A DNA stretch of 14,119 nt from JAFTYO01 sp045644765. Lineage in GTDB: Bacteria > Pseudomonadota > Alphaproteobacteria > RF32 > CAG-239. The stretch spans positions 1 to 14,119 of the forward strand of contig JAZRHM010000017.1 in NCBI GenBank assembly GCA_045644765.1, in the 5' to 3' direction. Below the pieces are notes generated by a model, which saw only the letters and a list, made by a program, of their open reading frames with translations, had not been told where the DNA came from and searched no databases. Made by a program: the position numbers and the translations under genes. This document shows, piece after piece, positions 6,540 through 13,422 of the stretch (its first letter is position 1; each line of letters opens with the position of its first letter).

Positions 6540-8438
6540 ATGAGAAAGATTTTGTGTTTTATGGCTAGTTTGTTGGCCCTATCTTCATGTCAAAACTATG
6601 ACAACGGAGTTTCTTCTGAAAAACAACCATCTCAAGCATATTATTCCGATTGGGACAGAGCAATCAGAATTGACACTGATATGCAAAATATGTACGCAAA
6701 CACTCCACGTAAAATTGAACGCCCTATTGACATGTATATGGCTATGGCTTTGGCTCTCAAATACAATTATACGGGAAGAATGGTTATATACGAAGAAAAC
6801 TTACTCAAAGCCGGCACATCATCATATGCTCAGCTACAAGAAATCCTTAACAATGCAGGATATATCAATACAAACAACTCCTCTCAGCTAAGCCCTGATT
6901 TAAAAGTTGCTTGGAATATCTTGGATATGTCCACTGTATATTACCAATCTGAAGACCCTTCGTTTAAAACAAATGTTGCTATAGAGCAAAGTCGCAAAGT
7001 TACACACAATATCATACAAGAAGCCAGATTATTATATTGGAAAGCTTTAACAGCTCAAAGGTTGTTGCCTGTTATTGATCAAATGATTGAATATCTTACT
7101 TTGGAAGTAGATGAAATGAATGCTCAATCTAAAGATTTGGCATCAAAAGGAGAGGCAACCTCCAGAGATAATTTGATTAAAAAAAGAAAATATATGGAAT
7201 CGGTTAAAAACTTAGCATCATTAAAGCATGATTTGGAAACAGCTCAGAGCCGTTTAGCCAGTTTGATGGGTTTTCACCCATCTACCGAATTTAAATTGGT
7301 CGGAGCTCAATATGGCAACTTTGAGCTTCCTGAAATAAGAGCTAATTTAAGTCAACTTGAATGGCTTGCATTATCTAACAGACCGGAACTTCGTGTTCAC
7401 GATATCATTTCAGGTACGTCTGATAAAGAAATGATTATTCAAAATTTCAGAAATGAAAATCAAAACAAATACTCTAACGATTCGCAATATCATAAACAAT
7501 GGTCGAAACAAGGTTGCGAGATTGGTATGAATGCCATTCAAGATGCACAAAAAGCTGATTTAGCAGAGTTTAACACTTTGCGTCGCCAACGCATGACCTC
7601 TTTAGTCTTGAACCAAGTTTACGTTTCTTGGGCGCAATATATGGCTGCAACTGAAGATTATCAAATAAATATGGAAATTGCAGATACTTCTGAAAATATT
7701 GCCGAAGACTTCACGTTTACAGAGGGTGAAAAAAATGAAAAAAGCCAGTTAGAGGCAGCTCGTGCTATTGAAGATGAAGTGAAAGCATTCTTATCTTATG
7801 TAGACGTTCAAGAAGCCTTAGGCAATCTGTATGCTACCATAGGTTTAGATGCTATTCCTTATTATATGTTGGGAGAAAAACCTTCAAGTATTGCTTTACA
7901 CTTAAACCAAAATATGAACAAATGGGGAAATGGAGAATTAGTTCCTGATAACAGACCATATCTGTTGGATATTCCTTCAAAACGTCCACCCGTAGATATT
8001 TCATCTAAATTAAATCTTCCGGACATCATTGTGGAAACAGGAGAGCCTATCTTGATTGAAATCACAGACGATGTTCTTGAACCTTTAGGTTGGAAAGGTA
8101 ATATTACGACAAAAGCAGGTTTGATAGACGATAGTGCTTTACCAAAATGGCTTAAATATGATGTTACAACACGCACATTTACCGGCAGAGCAATGCCTAA
8201 AGATGGTGGGACATATCAGATTAAACTTTATATCACAGAAGATACAGGAAACGTTGCTTATGCGACATTCAAAATAACTGTTAGAAAAGTACATGTTCCA
8301 TCCTTAAAATTAAGAGGATTAACCAAAGGTCGCGGAGCTACGGTACTAAAACGTTGCAAAGGGAAAAATTGTAAAGACACCTACATTCATCAAGATGAAA
8401 TAGGAAAAGAAGTTGAAAGAGCTCCTATAAGACATTAA
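6540..8438 (+). CDS. TolC-like outer-membrane lipoprotein with C-terminal cadherin/Ig-like domain
   Basis: This is a 632-residue protein. The signal sequence ends in lipobox LSSC, with C17 as lipidation site. Residues about 60-440 have the two-fold helical pattern of outer-membrane efflux proteins. The first long-helix half (about 145-245) ends in RLASLMGFHP; LEWLALSNRPELR (273-285) is the usual start of the second half; a second half (about 335-440) ends in ALGNLYATIGLD. A proline-rich linker follows. Then about 495-582 forms a beta domain containing LPKWLKYDVTTRTFTGRAMP and GGTYQIKLYITEDTG, typical of CADG/putative-Ig domains. The basic tail contains two cysteines (RCKGKNCK). TolC homologues are usually 450-490 residues, so the extension is unusual. 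AAGGAT at 6528-6533 supports the start. It is divergent from the VirB8-like gene and ends in a terminator. Efflux or secretion outlet is inferred; the substrate is unknown. Confidence 0.78.
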   Translation: MRKILCFMASLLALSSCQNYDNGVSSEKQPSQAYYSDWDRAIRIDTDMQNMYANTPRKIERPIDMYMAMALALKYNYTGRMVIYEENLLKAGTSSYAQLQEILNNAGYINTNNSSQLSPDLKVAWNILDMSTVYYQSEDPSFKTNVAIEQSRKVTHNIIQEARLLYWKALTAQRLLPVIDQMIEYLTLEVDEMNAQSKDLASKGEATSRDNLIKKRKYMESVKNLASLKHDLETAQSRLASLMGFHPSTEFKLVGAQYGNFELPEIRANLSQLEWLALSNRPELRVHDIISGTSDKEMIIQNFRNENQNKYSNDSQYHKQWSKQGCEIGMNAIQDAQKADLAEFNTLRRQRMTSLVLNQVYVSWAQYMAATEDYQINMEIADTSENIAEDFTFTEGEKNEKSQLEAARAIEDEVKAFLSYVDVQEALGNLYATIGLDAIPYYMLGEKPSSIALHLNQNMNKWGNGELVPDNRPYLLDIPSKRPPVDISSKLNLPDIIVETGEPILIEITDDVLEPLGWKGNITTKAGLIDDSALPKWLKYDVTTRTFTGRAMPKDGGTYQIKLYITEDTGNVAYATFKITVRKVHVPSLKLRGLTKGRGATVLKRCKGKNCKDTYIHQDEIGKEVERAPIRH

Positions 8439-8445
8439 TAATTTA

Positions 8446-8471
8446 AAACCCGAGCAATTTCGGGTTTTTTT
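8446..8471 (+). terminator. Rho-independent terminator of the TolC-like gene
   Basis: AAACCCGA pairs with TCGGGTTT (8446-8453 with 8460-8467) around a 6-nt loop, followed by a run of seven Ts. It starts 7 bases after the stop codon. Confidence 0.9.
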
Positions 8472-8512
8472 ATACAAATATAAAAAAATATTAACCTTTA
8501 GGTAAAATATGG

Positions 8513-8541
8513 TTGATATATTGCATAATGTAGAATAGAAT
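8513..8541 (+). promoter_or_regulatory. Promoter of hpf-ptsN
   Basis: TTGATA (8513-8518) and TAGAAT (8536-8541) each match the sigma70-type consensus in five of six positions, with the ideal 17-bp spacing. Initiation is expected near 8548, giving a leader of about 38 bases. It is one of the two best promoters in the window. Confidence 0.75.
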
Positions 8542-8585
8542 ATAAGTCTACTTAAGGTATTAATTATATATAACGAGGAAATATT

Positions 8586-9152
8586 ATGAAAATCACATTG
8601 ACAGGAAAACAAGTTGATATCGGCGACAGATTACGTAAACATGTCGAAGAGGCAATTGAAAATTCAGTAAATAAATATTTTAGCGCACCAATCAGTTCAA
8701 CAGTTGCATTTTCTAAAGAAGGCGAAGATTTTAGCGTTGAAGTTACAGTACGTCCTGCAAAAAATATGATATTAAAAGGTTCAGGTATAGCTGCAGATCC
8801 GTATTCTGCTTTTGATAATGCTAATGAACATATTGCAACTCGTTTACGTCGTAATAAAAATAAATTAAACGATCACAAAGGTAAACTCGGATTAGCAGAA
8901 TTAGCTTATCAAGCAGTACTTCCTCTTCATGAAACAGAAGAAGAGCTGGATGTTGATGTTGACGCACCTTTAACAATTGCCGAAACAGATGCAAACATTC
9001 CGGTTTGTAACGTAAGTGAAGCTGTTATGCTTATGGATTTATCTAACGAATGCGCTTTGATGTTCCGCAACAGTGCTAATAATCATATCAGCATGGTATA
9101 TCGCCGTAAAGATGGTAATATCGGTTGGGTAGAACCAAAGTCTGAAAACTAG
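8586..9152 (+). CDS. hpf: Ribosome hibernation-promoting factor, long form
   Basis: HPF binds the 30S decoding region and stores ribosomes as inactive dimers in slow growth. The 188-residue protein has the N-terminal ribosome-binding domain (1 to about 100: MKITLTGKQVDIGDRLRKHV, ADPYSAFDNANEHIATRLRR). An acidic linker follows (about 117-127). The C-terminal dimerisation domain characteristic of the long form is also present (about 138-184: VSEAVMLMDLSNECALMFRN, MVYRRKDGNIGWVEP). Long HPF makes 100S dimers without a separate RMF; that is family knowledge. GAGGA 6 bases upstream sets the start. ptsN follows after 17 bp. In many proteobacteria this pair sits behind rpoN; here it has its own promoter and rpoN is absent. 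Confidence 0.95.
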   Translation: MKITLTGKQVDIGDRLRKHVEEAIENSVNKYFSAPISSTVAFSKEGEDFSVEVTVRPAKNMILKGSGIAADPYSAFDNANEHIATRLRRNKNKLNDHKGKLGLAELAYQAVLPLHETEEELDVDVDAPLTIAETDANIPVCNVSEAVMLMDLSNECALMFRNSANNHISMVYRRKDGNIGWVEPKSEN

Positions 9153-9169
9153 TTAACAGGATTACATTC

Positions 9170-9613
9170 ATGAAAATCTCAGACATTTTATCAACAAATT
9201 CTATTTTTACCGAAGTTAAAGCTAACAATAAACGTCAGCTTCTGCAAGAACTTGCGGTTAAAATGGCAACAATATCTCAGCTTGATGAAAGGCTATTATC
9301 CGACGCCATTCTGGAACGTGAAAATTTAGGTTCTACCGGTTATGGCAGAGGCACCGCATTTCCTCATGCTCGTATTGAAAGTTCAAAATCTGTTCAAGCT
9401 GTTTTTGCAAGGCTCGAATCTCCTATAGATTTTGATGCAGTTGATACAAAACCTGTTGATTTAGTGTTTATGCTGGTTTCTCCGGAAACAGATGGTGCAG
9501 ATCATCTGACTGCTCTTGCAACTTTATCAAGAATCTTAAAAAACGAAGAAACTTGCGAGAAATTACGTAAAGCGAAATCAAAAGATGAGATATACGCAAT
9601 TTTGAATATGTAA
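9170..9613 (+). CDS. ptsN: PTS IIA-like nitrogen-regulatory protein (EIIA-Ntr)
   Basis: PtsN is the terminal phospho-acceptor of the nitrogen PTS (PtsP-PtsO-PtsN). It regulates potassium transport, sensor kinases and other targets by its phosphorylation state rather than by sugar import. The 147-residue protein has the IIA fold, with the phosphorylated histidine in TAFPHARIE (H66) after the conserved RENLGSTGYGRG. The C-terminal half contains PVDLVFMLVSPETDGADHLTAL and LSRILKNEE, standard for the family. AGGA at 9158-9161 lies 8 bases before the ATG. It is co-transcribed with hpf and ends at a terminator shared with prfC. ptsP and ptsO are not in the window. Confidence 0.95.
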   Translation: MKISDILSTNSIFTEVKANNKRQLLQELAVKMATISQLDERLLSDAILERENLGSTGYGRGTAFPHARIESSKSVQAVFARLESPIDFDAVDTKPVDLVFMLVSPETDGADHLTALATLSRILKNEETCEKLRKAKSKDEIYAILNM

Positions 9614-9624
9614 CCTAAAAATTT

Positions 9625-9649
9625 AAGCCTCCAAAATTTGGAGGCTTTT
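9625..9649. terminator. Terminator between convergent ptsN and prfC
   Basis: AAGCCTCCAAA (9625-9635) is the exact reverse complement of TTTGGAGGCTT (9637-9647), followed by TTTTC and T-rich sequence on the plus strand. On the minus strand a shorter T-run (AAATTTTT) follows, so it may also end prfC transcripts. Confidence 0.88.
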
Positions 9650-9655
9650 CTTTAT

Positions 9656-11245
9656 TTAAAAAATCTGTTCACGAGTTTTTTTCAAAACAATTTTTGGAAA
9701 ATCTTCAGCTACCTTTCCTAAATGCCATGCATTACGAGCCAAAAACACTTTTGCTCCGTCATGATCATCTGCGATATTTGCCATCGACGAATCTAAAAAC
9801 TTTTGCAAATGAGCACTATCATCGCATTCTATCCAACGAGCAGTATAATATTGCGTAGGTTCAAAGATAACCTGAATATTAAATTCTGTACGGATTCTGT
9901 CTGCCATAACCTCAAATTGCAACGGCCCGACAACACCAACCACCCACTCAGATCCGATCACGGGTTTAAACACACTGGCGCCGCCTTCTTCTGCAATTTG
10001 CTCTAACGCATTACTGAGATGTTTAGATTTTAACGGATCCAAAGCACGAACAGATTTTAACAATTCAGGAGCAAAACTAGGAATTCCGGTAAAATGAATT
10101 TTTTCGCCTTCAGTTAAAGTATCTCCAATTCTTAATTGTCCGTGATTAGGGATACCTATAATATCACCGGCAAAAGCATCTTCTGCCAATTCGCGATCTT
10201 GAGCCAAAAACATAACAGGAGTAGGAACCTTGATATTTTTACCGGTTCTTACTTGTAACAAACTCATTCCTCTTTTAAAATGGCCGGAACAAATGCGCAT
10301 AAAAGCAATACGGTCACGATGTTTAGGATCCATATTAGCCTGAATTTTAAATATAAAACCGCTAACTTTATTTTCATCAGCCTTAATTTCTCGCTCCAAA
10401 GCTGGTTGAGGACGAGGAGTTGGAGCCATATTATATAAGCCATCCAAAATTTCTTTTACACCAAAGTTATTAATTGCACTACCAAAAAAGACCGGTGTTA
10501 AAGCTCCTGCCAAATAAGCTTCCAAATCAAACTTAGGACAAACTTCTTTTACCATTTCTACTTCTTCACGAAGTTTTTGTACCAAATATGAAGGCAAAAG
10601 TTCATCAAGTTTGGCATCATCTAAACCCTGGCAAGTTTCAATTATGGCATTTTTTTGCGATTTATCACCAATTTTATTCATCAAAATAAGTCTATCGTTG
10701 ATAATATCATAACAACCCATAAAATCTTTACCGGAACCTATCGGCCAGCTTGCAGGAGTAACATCAAGAGCCAAAGTTTTTTCAATATCATCAAGCAAAA
10801 CAAATGTATCCAAACCTTCTCTGTCAAGCTTATTTATAAAGGTTAAAATCGGAATATTGCGCAAACGGCAAACTTCAAAAAGTTTTTTAGTTTGTGTTTC
10901 TATACCTTTTGCTGAATCAAGCACCATAATTGCCGAATCGACAGCTGTCAACACACGATAAGTATCTTCCGAAAAATCTTCGTGACCCGGCGTATCTAAT
11001 AAATTAAATGTAACACCTTCATAGTCAAACGTCATAACCGAAGATGCAACAGATATTCCTCTTTCTTGCTCAACTTTCATCCAGTCTGAATGAGCTCGAC
11101 GATTTTCACCTCTGGCTTTAACGGCACCTGCCTGACTGATAGCGCCTCCGAACAACAAAAGTTTTTCGGTTAAAGTTGTTTTACCTGCGTCAGGGTGCGA
11201 AATAATGGCAAAAGTTTTTCTTGGATTATATTTATTTTCCGACAT
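9656..11245 (-). CDS. prfC: Peptide chain release factor 3 (RF3)
   Basis: RF3 is a translational GTPase that recycles RF1/RF2 from the ribosome after termination. From this ATG it has 529 residues, the same length as the E. coli protein. It shows P-loop HPDAGKTT (17-24), switch I ERGIS (61-65), G3 DTPGH (84-88) and G4 NKLD (138-141). RF3-specific stretches include FKIQANMDPKHRDRIAFMRI, PNHGQLRIGDTL, FTGIPSFAPEL and the final KTRE. The frame extends to a GTG at 11278, but GAGAG at 11251-11255 is well placed for the ATG. A TATACT box at 11281-11286 would start the transcript downstream of that GTG. It is monocistronic and convergent with ptsN. Confidence 0.96.
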   Translation of the reverse strand: MSENKYNPRKTFAIISHPDAGKTTLTEKLLLFGGAISQAGAVKARGENRRAHSDWMKVEQERGISVASSVMTFDYEGVTFNLLDTPGHEDFSEDTYRVLTAVDSAIMVLDSAKGIETQTKKLFEVCRLRNIPILTFINKLDREGLDTFVLLDDIEKTLALDVTPASWPIGSGKDFMGCYDIINDRLILMNKIGDKSQKNAIIETCQGLDDAKLDELLPSYLVQKLREEVEMVKEVCPKFDLEAYLAGALTPVFFGSAINNFGVKEILDGLYNMAPTPRPQPALEREIKADENKVSGFIFKIQANMDPKHRDRIAFMRICSGHFKRGMSLLQVRTGKNIKVPTPVMFLAQDRELAEDAFAGDIIGIPNHGQLRIGDTLTEGEKIHFTGIPSFAPELLKSVRALDPLKSKHLSNALEQIAEEGGASVFKPVIGSEWVVGVVGPLQFEVMADRIRTEFNIQVIFEPTQYYTARWIECDDSAHLQKFLDSSMANIADDHDGAKVFLARNAWHLGKVAEDFPKIVLKKTREQIF

Positions 11246-11250
11246 TTTTT

Positions 11251-11255
11251 CTCTC
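11251..11255 (-). promoter_or_regulatory. Ribosome binding site deciding the prfC start
   Basis: GAGAG on the minus strand lies 5 bases before the ATG at 11243-11245. No such signal precedes the alternative GTG at 11278. Confidence 0.6.
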
Positions 11256-11280
11256 GAAATTAAGTTAAAATTTTTCACAT

Positions 11281-11286
11281 AGTATA
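11281..11286 (-). promoter_or_regulatory. Possible -10 box of prfC
   Basis: TATACT on the minus strand matches five of six -10 positions. It would initiate near 11274, giving a short leader before the ATG at 11245. No good -35 is found at 16-18 bp, so this is tentative. Confidence 0.35.
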
Positions 11287-11323
11287 AATTTTTATTAAAA
11301 ATGCAATAGCTTTTATTATTTTC

Positions 11324-11351
11324 TTGATTTAATTTTTTTTTGGGTTAGTAT
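11324..11351 (+). promoter_or_regulatory. Candidate promoter of tRNA-Leu and tig
   Basis: TTGATT (11324-11329) and TAGTAT (11346-11351) have 16-bp spacing and match the consensus in four of six positions each. The start point would be about 20 bases before the tRNA. No terminator separates the tRNA from tig, so this promoter may serve both. Confidence 0.45.
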
Positions 11352-11377
11352 GCAGACAGCTAATTTAATGGTTAACC

Positions 11378-11461
11378 GCGAGCGTGGTGAAATGGCAGAC
11401 ACGCCAGACTTAGGATCTGGTGTCGCAAGACGTGAGGGTTCAAGTCCCTCCGCTCGCACCA
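11378..11461 (+). tRNA. tRNA-Leu, anticodon TAG (UAG), CCA encoded
   Basis: This is a class II cloverleaf of 84 nt. Acceptor GCGAGCG (11378-11384) pairs with CGCTCGC (11451-11457), with discriminator A and encoded CCA (11458-11461). Anticodon stem CCAGA/TCTGG closes the loop CTTAGGA with anticodon TAG, which reads CUA and other CUN codons. The long variable arm (TGTCGCAAGACGT) and the T loop GGTTCAAGTCC are typical of tRNA-Leu. tig begins 37 bases downstream with no hairpin terminator in between. Confidence 0.96.
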
Positions 11462-11498
11462 TCTTTTTTTAGATGATTATGAGGATAAGAGAAAATCA

Positions 11499-12881
11499 AT
11501 GAAATTTACTGAAGAAAAATCAAAAGGTTTAACAAGAGAATTTAAAGCTGTTATTCCTGCTGCCGATTTTGAAAAAGAAGTTGACAGCAAAATTGAAAGC
11601 ATTTCAAAAAACACAAAAATTGCAGGTTTCCGCCCGGGAAAAGCACCTAAAGCCATGCTAAAACAAAAATATCGCACTTCTGTTTTAGGAGAAGTTTTAG
11701 ATGAAATGTTAAAAAACGGTGCTGATGAAATAATTAAAGAAAACAAACTTCGTCCGGCCGTTATGCCTGAAATTAATCTTACCGCTTTCGGCGACAATAA
11801 AGATATTGAATTTACAGTTGTTGTGGAAGTTTTACCTGAAATTAAGTTAGGTGATTTTTCTAAAATTACATTAGATAAACTTACCGCCGAAGTACCGGCT
11901 GAGGAAGTTGAAAAAGCAATTAAATATGTTGCCCAAACCAGAAAAGAAAACGTTGTTGTAACAGAAGATCGTGCAACTAAAAAAGGCGATATCGCCGTAA
12001 TCGATTTTACAGGTTCTGTTGACGGTGTTGAATTTAACGGCGGTAAAGGTACAGATTATCCTTTAGAATTAGGTTCAAATTCTTTCATCCCCGGTTTTGA
12101 AGATCAGCTTATCGGCAAAAACAAGGGTGACAAAGTTGATGTAAACGTTACTTTCCCTGAAAACTATCACGCAAAAGATTTAGCCGGAAAAGCTGCCGTA
12201 TTTGCTGTAGAAATCAAAGAAATCAGAGAACCTAAAGAAGTAGAAATCAATGACGAATTTGCAAAATCTTTAGGTGAAGAAAGCTTAGATGCTTTGCGTG
12301 CAAAAGTTGTTGAACGCATTAAGGCTGATTATGAAAACGCATCTAAATTAAAATTAAAACGTGCATTGTTAGATGTTTTAGATAAAGAATACAGCTTTGA
12401 AACTCCTTCAAAATTGGTTGATGCCGAATATGATGGCATTGTAAAACAATATGAACAAGCTAAAAAATATAATCAACTTGATGAAGAAGAAAAAGCAAAA
12501 GATGAGAAAGATTTATTGGCAGAATATAAAGAAATTGCCGCTCGCCGTGTTAAACTCGGATTATTGCTTTCTGAAGTTGGTTTAAATGCAAAAATCACAA
12601 TCACACCGGAAGATATCAATAAAGCTATCATGAATGAAGCTAAAAAATATCCGGGACAGGAAAAAGCTGTGTTTGATTACTATTTGAAAAACAAAGAAGC
12701 TGTTGAAGCCTTAAAAGCTCCTGTTTTTGAGGAAAAGATTGTAGATCACTTGTTATCTCAAGTTAAATTAAATGAAAAAGTTGTTGCTGTTGAAGAGCTC
12801 TATTCATTTGATGAAAACAAAAGCAGTGAACAAAAGACTGCTAAAAAAACAGCTAAGAAGACAACCAAAAAGTCTGCATAG
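11499..12881 (+). CDS. tig: Trigger factor (ribosome-associated chaperone, PPIase)
   Basis: Trigger factor docks at the ribosomal exit tunnel (protein L23) and shields nascent chains. The 460-residue protein starts with the ribosome-binding domain, whose signature loop is GFRPGKAP (43-50). The FKBP-type prolyl isomerase domain follows (about 160-243: KKGDIAVIDFTGSVDG, LGSNSFIPGFEDQLIG, FPENYHAKDLAGKAAVF), and then the helical C-terminal cradle domain (about 245-430). The last 13 residues (AKKTAKKTTKKSA) are a lysine-rich tail that most trigger factors lack. AAGAG at 11487-11491 is the probable ribosome binding site. It follows tRNA-Leu closely and ends in a strong terminator. The clpP-clpX genes that often follow tig are absent. 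Confidence 0.96.
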   Translation: MKFTEEKSKGLTREFKAVIPAADFEKEVDSKIESISKNTKIAGFRPGKAPKAMLKQKYRTSVLGEVLDEMLKNGADEIIKENKLRPAVMPEINLTAFGDNKDIEFTVVVEVLPEIKLGDFSKITLDKLTAEVPAEEVEKAIKYVAQTRKENVVVTEDRATKKGDIAVIDFTGSVDGVEFNGGKGTDYPLELGSNSFIPGFEDQLIGKNKGDKVDVNVTFPENYHAKDLAGKAAVFAVEIKEIREPKEVEINDEFAKSLGEESLDALRAKVVERIKADYENASKLKLKRALLDVLDKEYSFETPSKLVDAEYDGIVKQYEQAKKYNQLDEEEKAKDEKDLLAEYKEIAARRVKLGLLLSEVGLNAKITITPEDINKAIMNEAKKYPGQEKAVFDYYLKNKEAVEALKAPVFEEKIVDHLLSQVKLNEKVVAVEELYSFDENKSSEQKTAKKTAKKTTKKSA

Positions 12882-12896
12882 TTGCTGATAATCATT

Positions 12897-12928
12897 AAAA
12901 AAGCCCTTTTGAAAAGGGCTTTTTTTTT
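12897..12928. terminator. Strong bidirectional terminator after tig
   Basis: AAAGCCCTTTT and AAAAGGGCTTT form a near-perfect hairpin with only G at the centre, flanked by A and T runs on both sides. It ends tig on the plus strand and equally suits the small minus-strand gene ending at 12975. Confidence 0.9.
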
Positions 12929-12974
12929 AATCTTTAAGATAAATCAAGGACGCATCCTAACTTTCCGGTTATAC

Positions 12975-13214
12975 TTATTCAACCGCGGTCTTCTTGATAT
13001 TTGTGTTTGCAAAAAAGCCTCCGATAAAACCGAGAACAAGACCTATCTGCCACATTTTAAAACCGGTGATACCAAGCGCTGCAAAAAAGCCCAAAATAGT
13101 ATCTCCGAACATAAGTCCTATGACCCAACCGGTAAGAGCTCCTAAAAAGGCTCTTACAATGCAAGCCCAAAATATTACAAAGGCTGCAAGCAAAAGATTT
13201 GCAATAACTTTCAT
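12975..13214 (-). CDS. Small glycine-rich membrane protein, phage-like
   Basis: This 79-residue protein has two to three hydrophobic segments: about 3-20, a glycine-rich middle GALTGWVIGLMFGDTILGFF (25-44), and MWQIGLVLGFIGGFF (54-68). It resembles short membrane proteins of unknown function found in phage and prophage genomes; that is from memory, not a search. The frame continues to an ATG at 13289, but that codon coincides with the putative -35 box. The upstream residues are polar and include a repeated NYDV. The Met at 13214 opens a normal membrane-protein N-terminus, so I prefer it, although its Shine-Dalgarno is poor. It is divergent from the 13423 gene. Confidence 0.65.
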   Translation of the reverse strand: MKVIANLLLAAFVIFWACIVRAFLGALTGWVIGLMFGDTILGFFAALGITGFKMWQIGLVLGFIGGFFANTNIKKTAVE

Positions 13215-13248
13215 AACATCATAATTTTTTAGTTTAACATCATAATTT
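13214..13248. repeat. 14-bp direct repeat at 21-bp period
   Basis: TAACATCATAATTT occurs exactly at 13214-13227 and again at 13235-13248. The first copy overlaps the ATG of the small membrane protein gene on the minus strand and the second lies in its leader. A period of 21 bp, two helical turns, would put two protein sites on one face of the DNA. Confidence 0.7.
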
Positions 13249-13262
13249 ATATCTGGTGTTAC

Positions 13263-13289
13263 GTTATATCTAAATAAAATTATTGTCAA
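13263..13289 (-). promoter_or_regulatory. Candidate promoter of the small membrane protein gene
   Basis: On the minus strand, a perfect TTGACA (13284-13289) precedes TATAAC (13263-13268, five of six) by 15 bp, which is shorter than ideal. Initiation near 13256 would place the 14-bp direct repeats in the transcript leader. Confidence 0.45.
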
Positions 13290-13365
13290 GTTTTAACACA
13301 GATTATATCTGACAAAGAACAAATATGTAACAATGTAGCGATTATTTTATCAAACAAAACTTGAC
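13285..13365. repeat. 10-bp inverted repeat spanning two divergent -35 boxes
   Basis: GTCAAGTTTT (13285-13294) and AAAACTTGAC (13356-13365) are perfect reverse complements 61 bp apart. Each covers most of the -35 hexamer of one of the two divergent promoters plus the five bases upstream. Confidence 0.6.
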
Positions 13366-13389
13366 TTTTGTCTATATTTTTTATATAGT
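13361..13389 (+). promoter_or_regulatory. Promoter of the 13423 operon
   Basis: TTGACT (13361-13366) and TATAGT (13384-13389) each match five of six consensus positions at exactly 17-bp spacing. Transcription should start near 13396, about 27 bases before the ATG. It is among the strongest promoters in the window. Confidence 0.75.
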
Positions 13390-13422
13390 AAACTTATTGT
13401 AAAATGCTTCGGAGTAAAACAA

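Noticed and set aside
11246..11278. GTG at 11278 as the prfC start
   Set aside because: No ribosome binding site precedes it. The added 11 residues are not part of the RF3 family, and the ATG at 11245 gives exactly the usual 529 residues.
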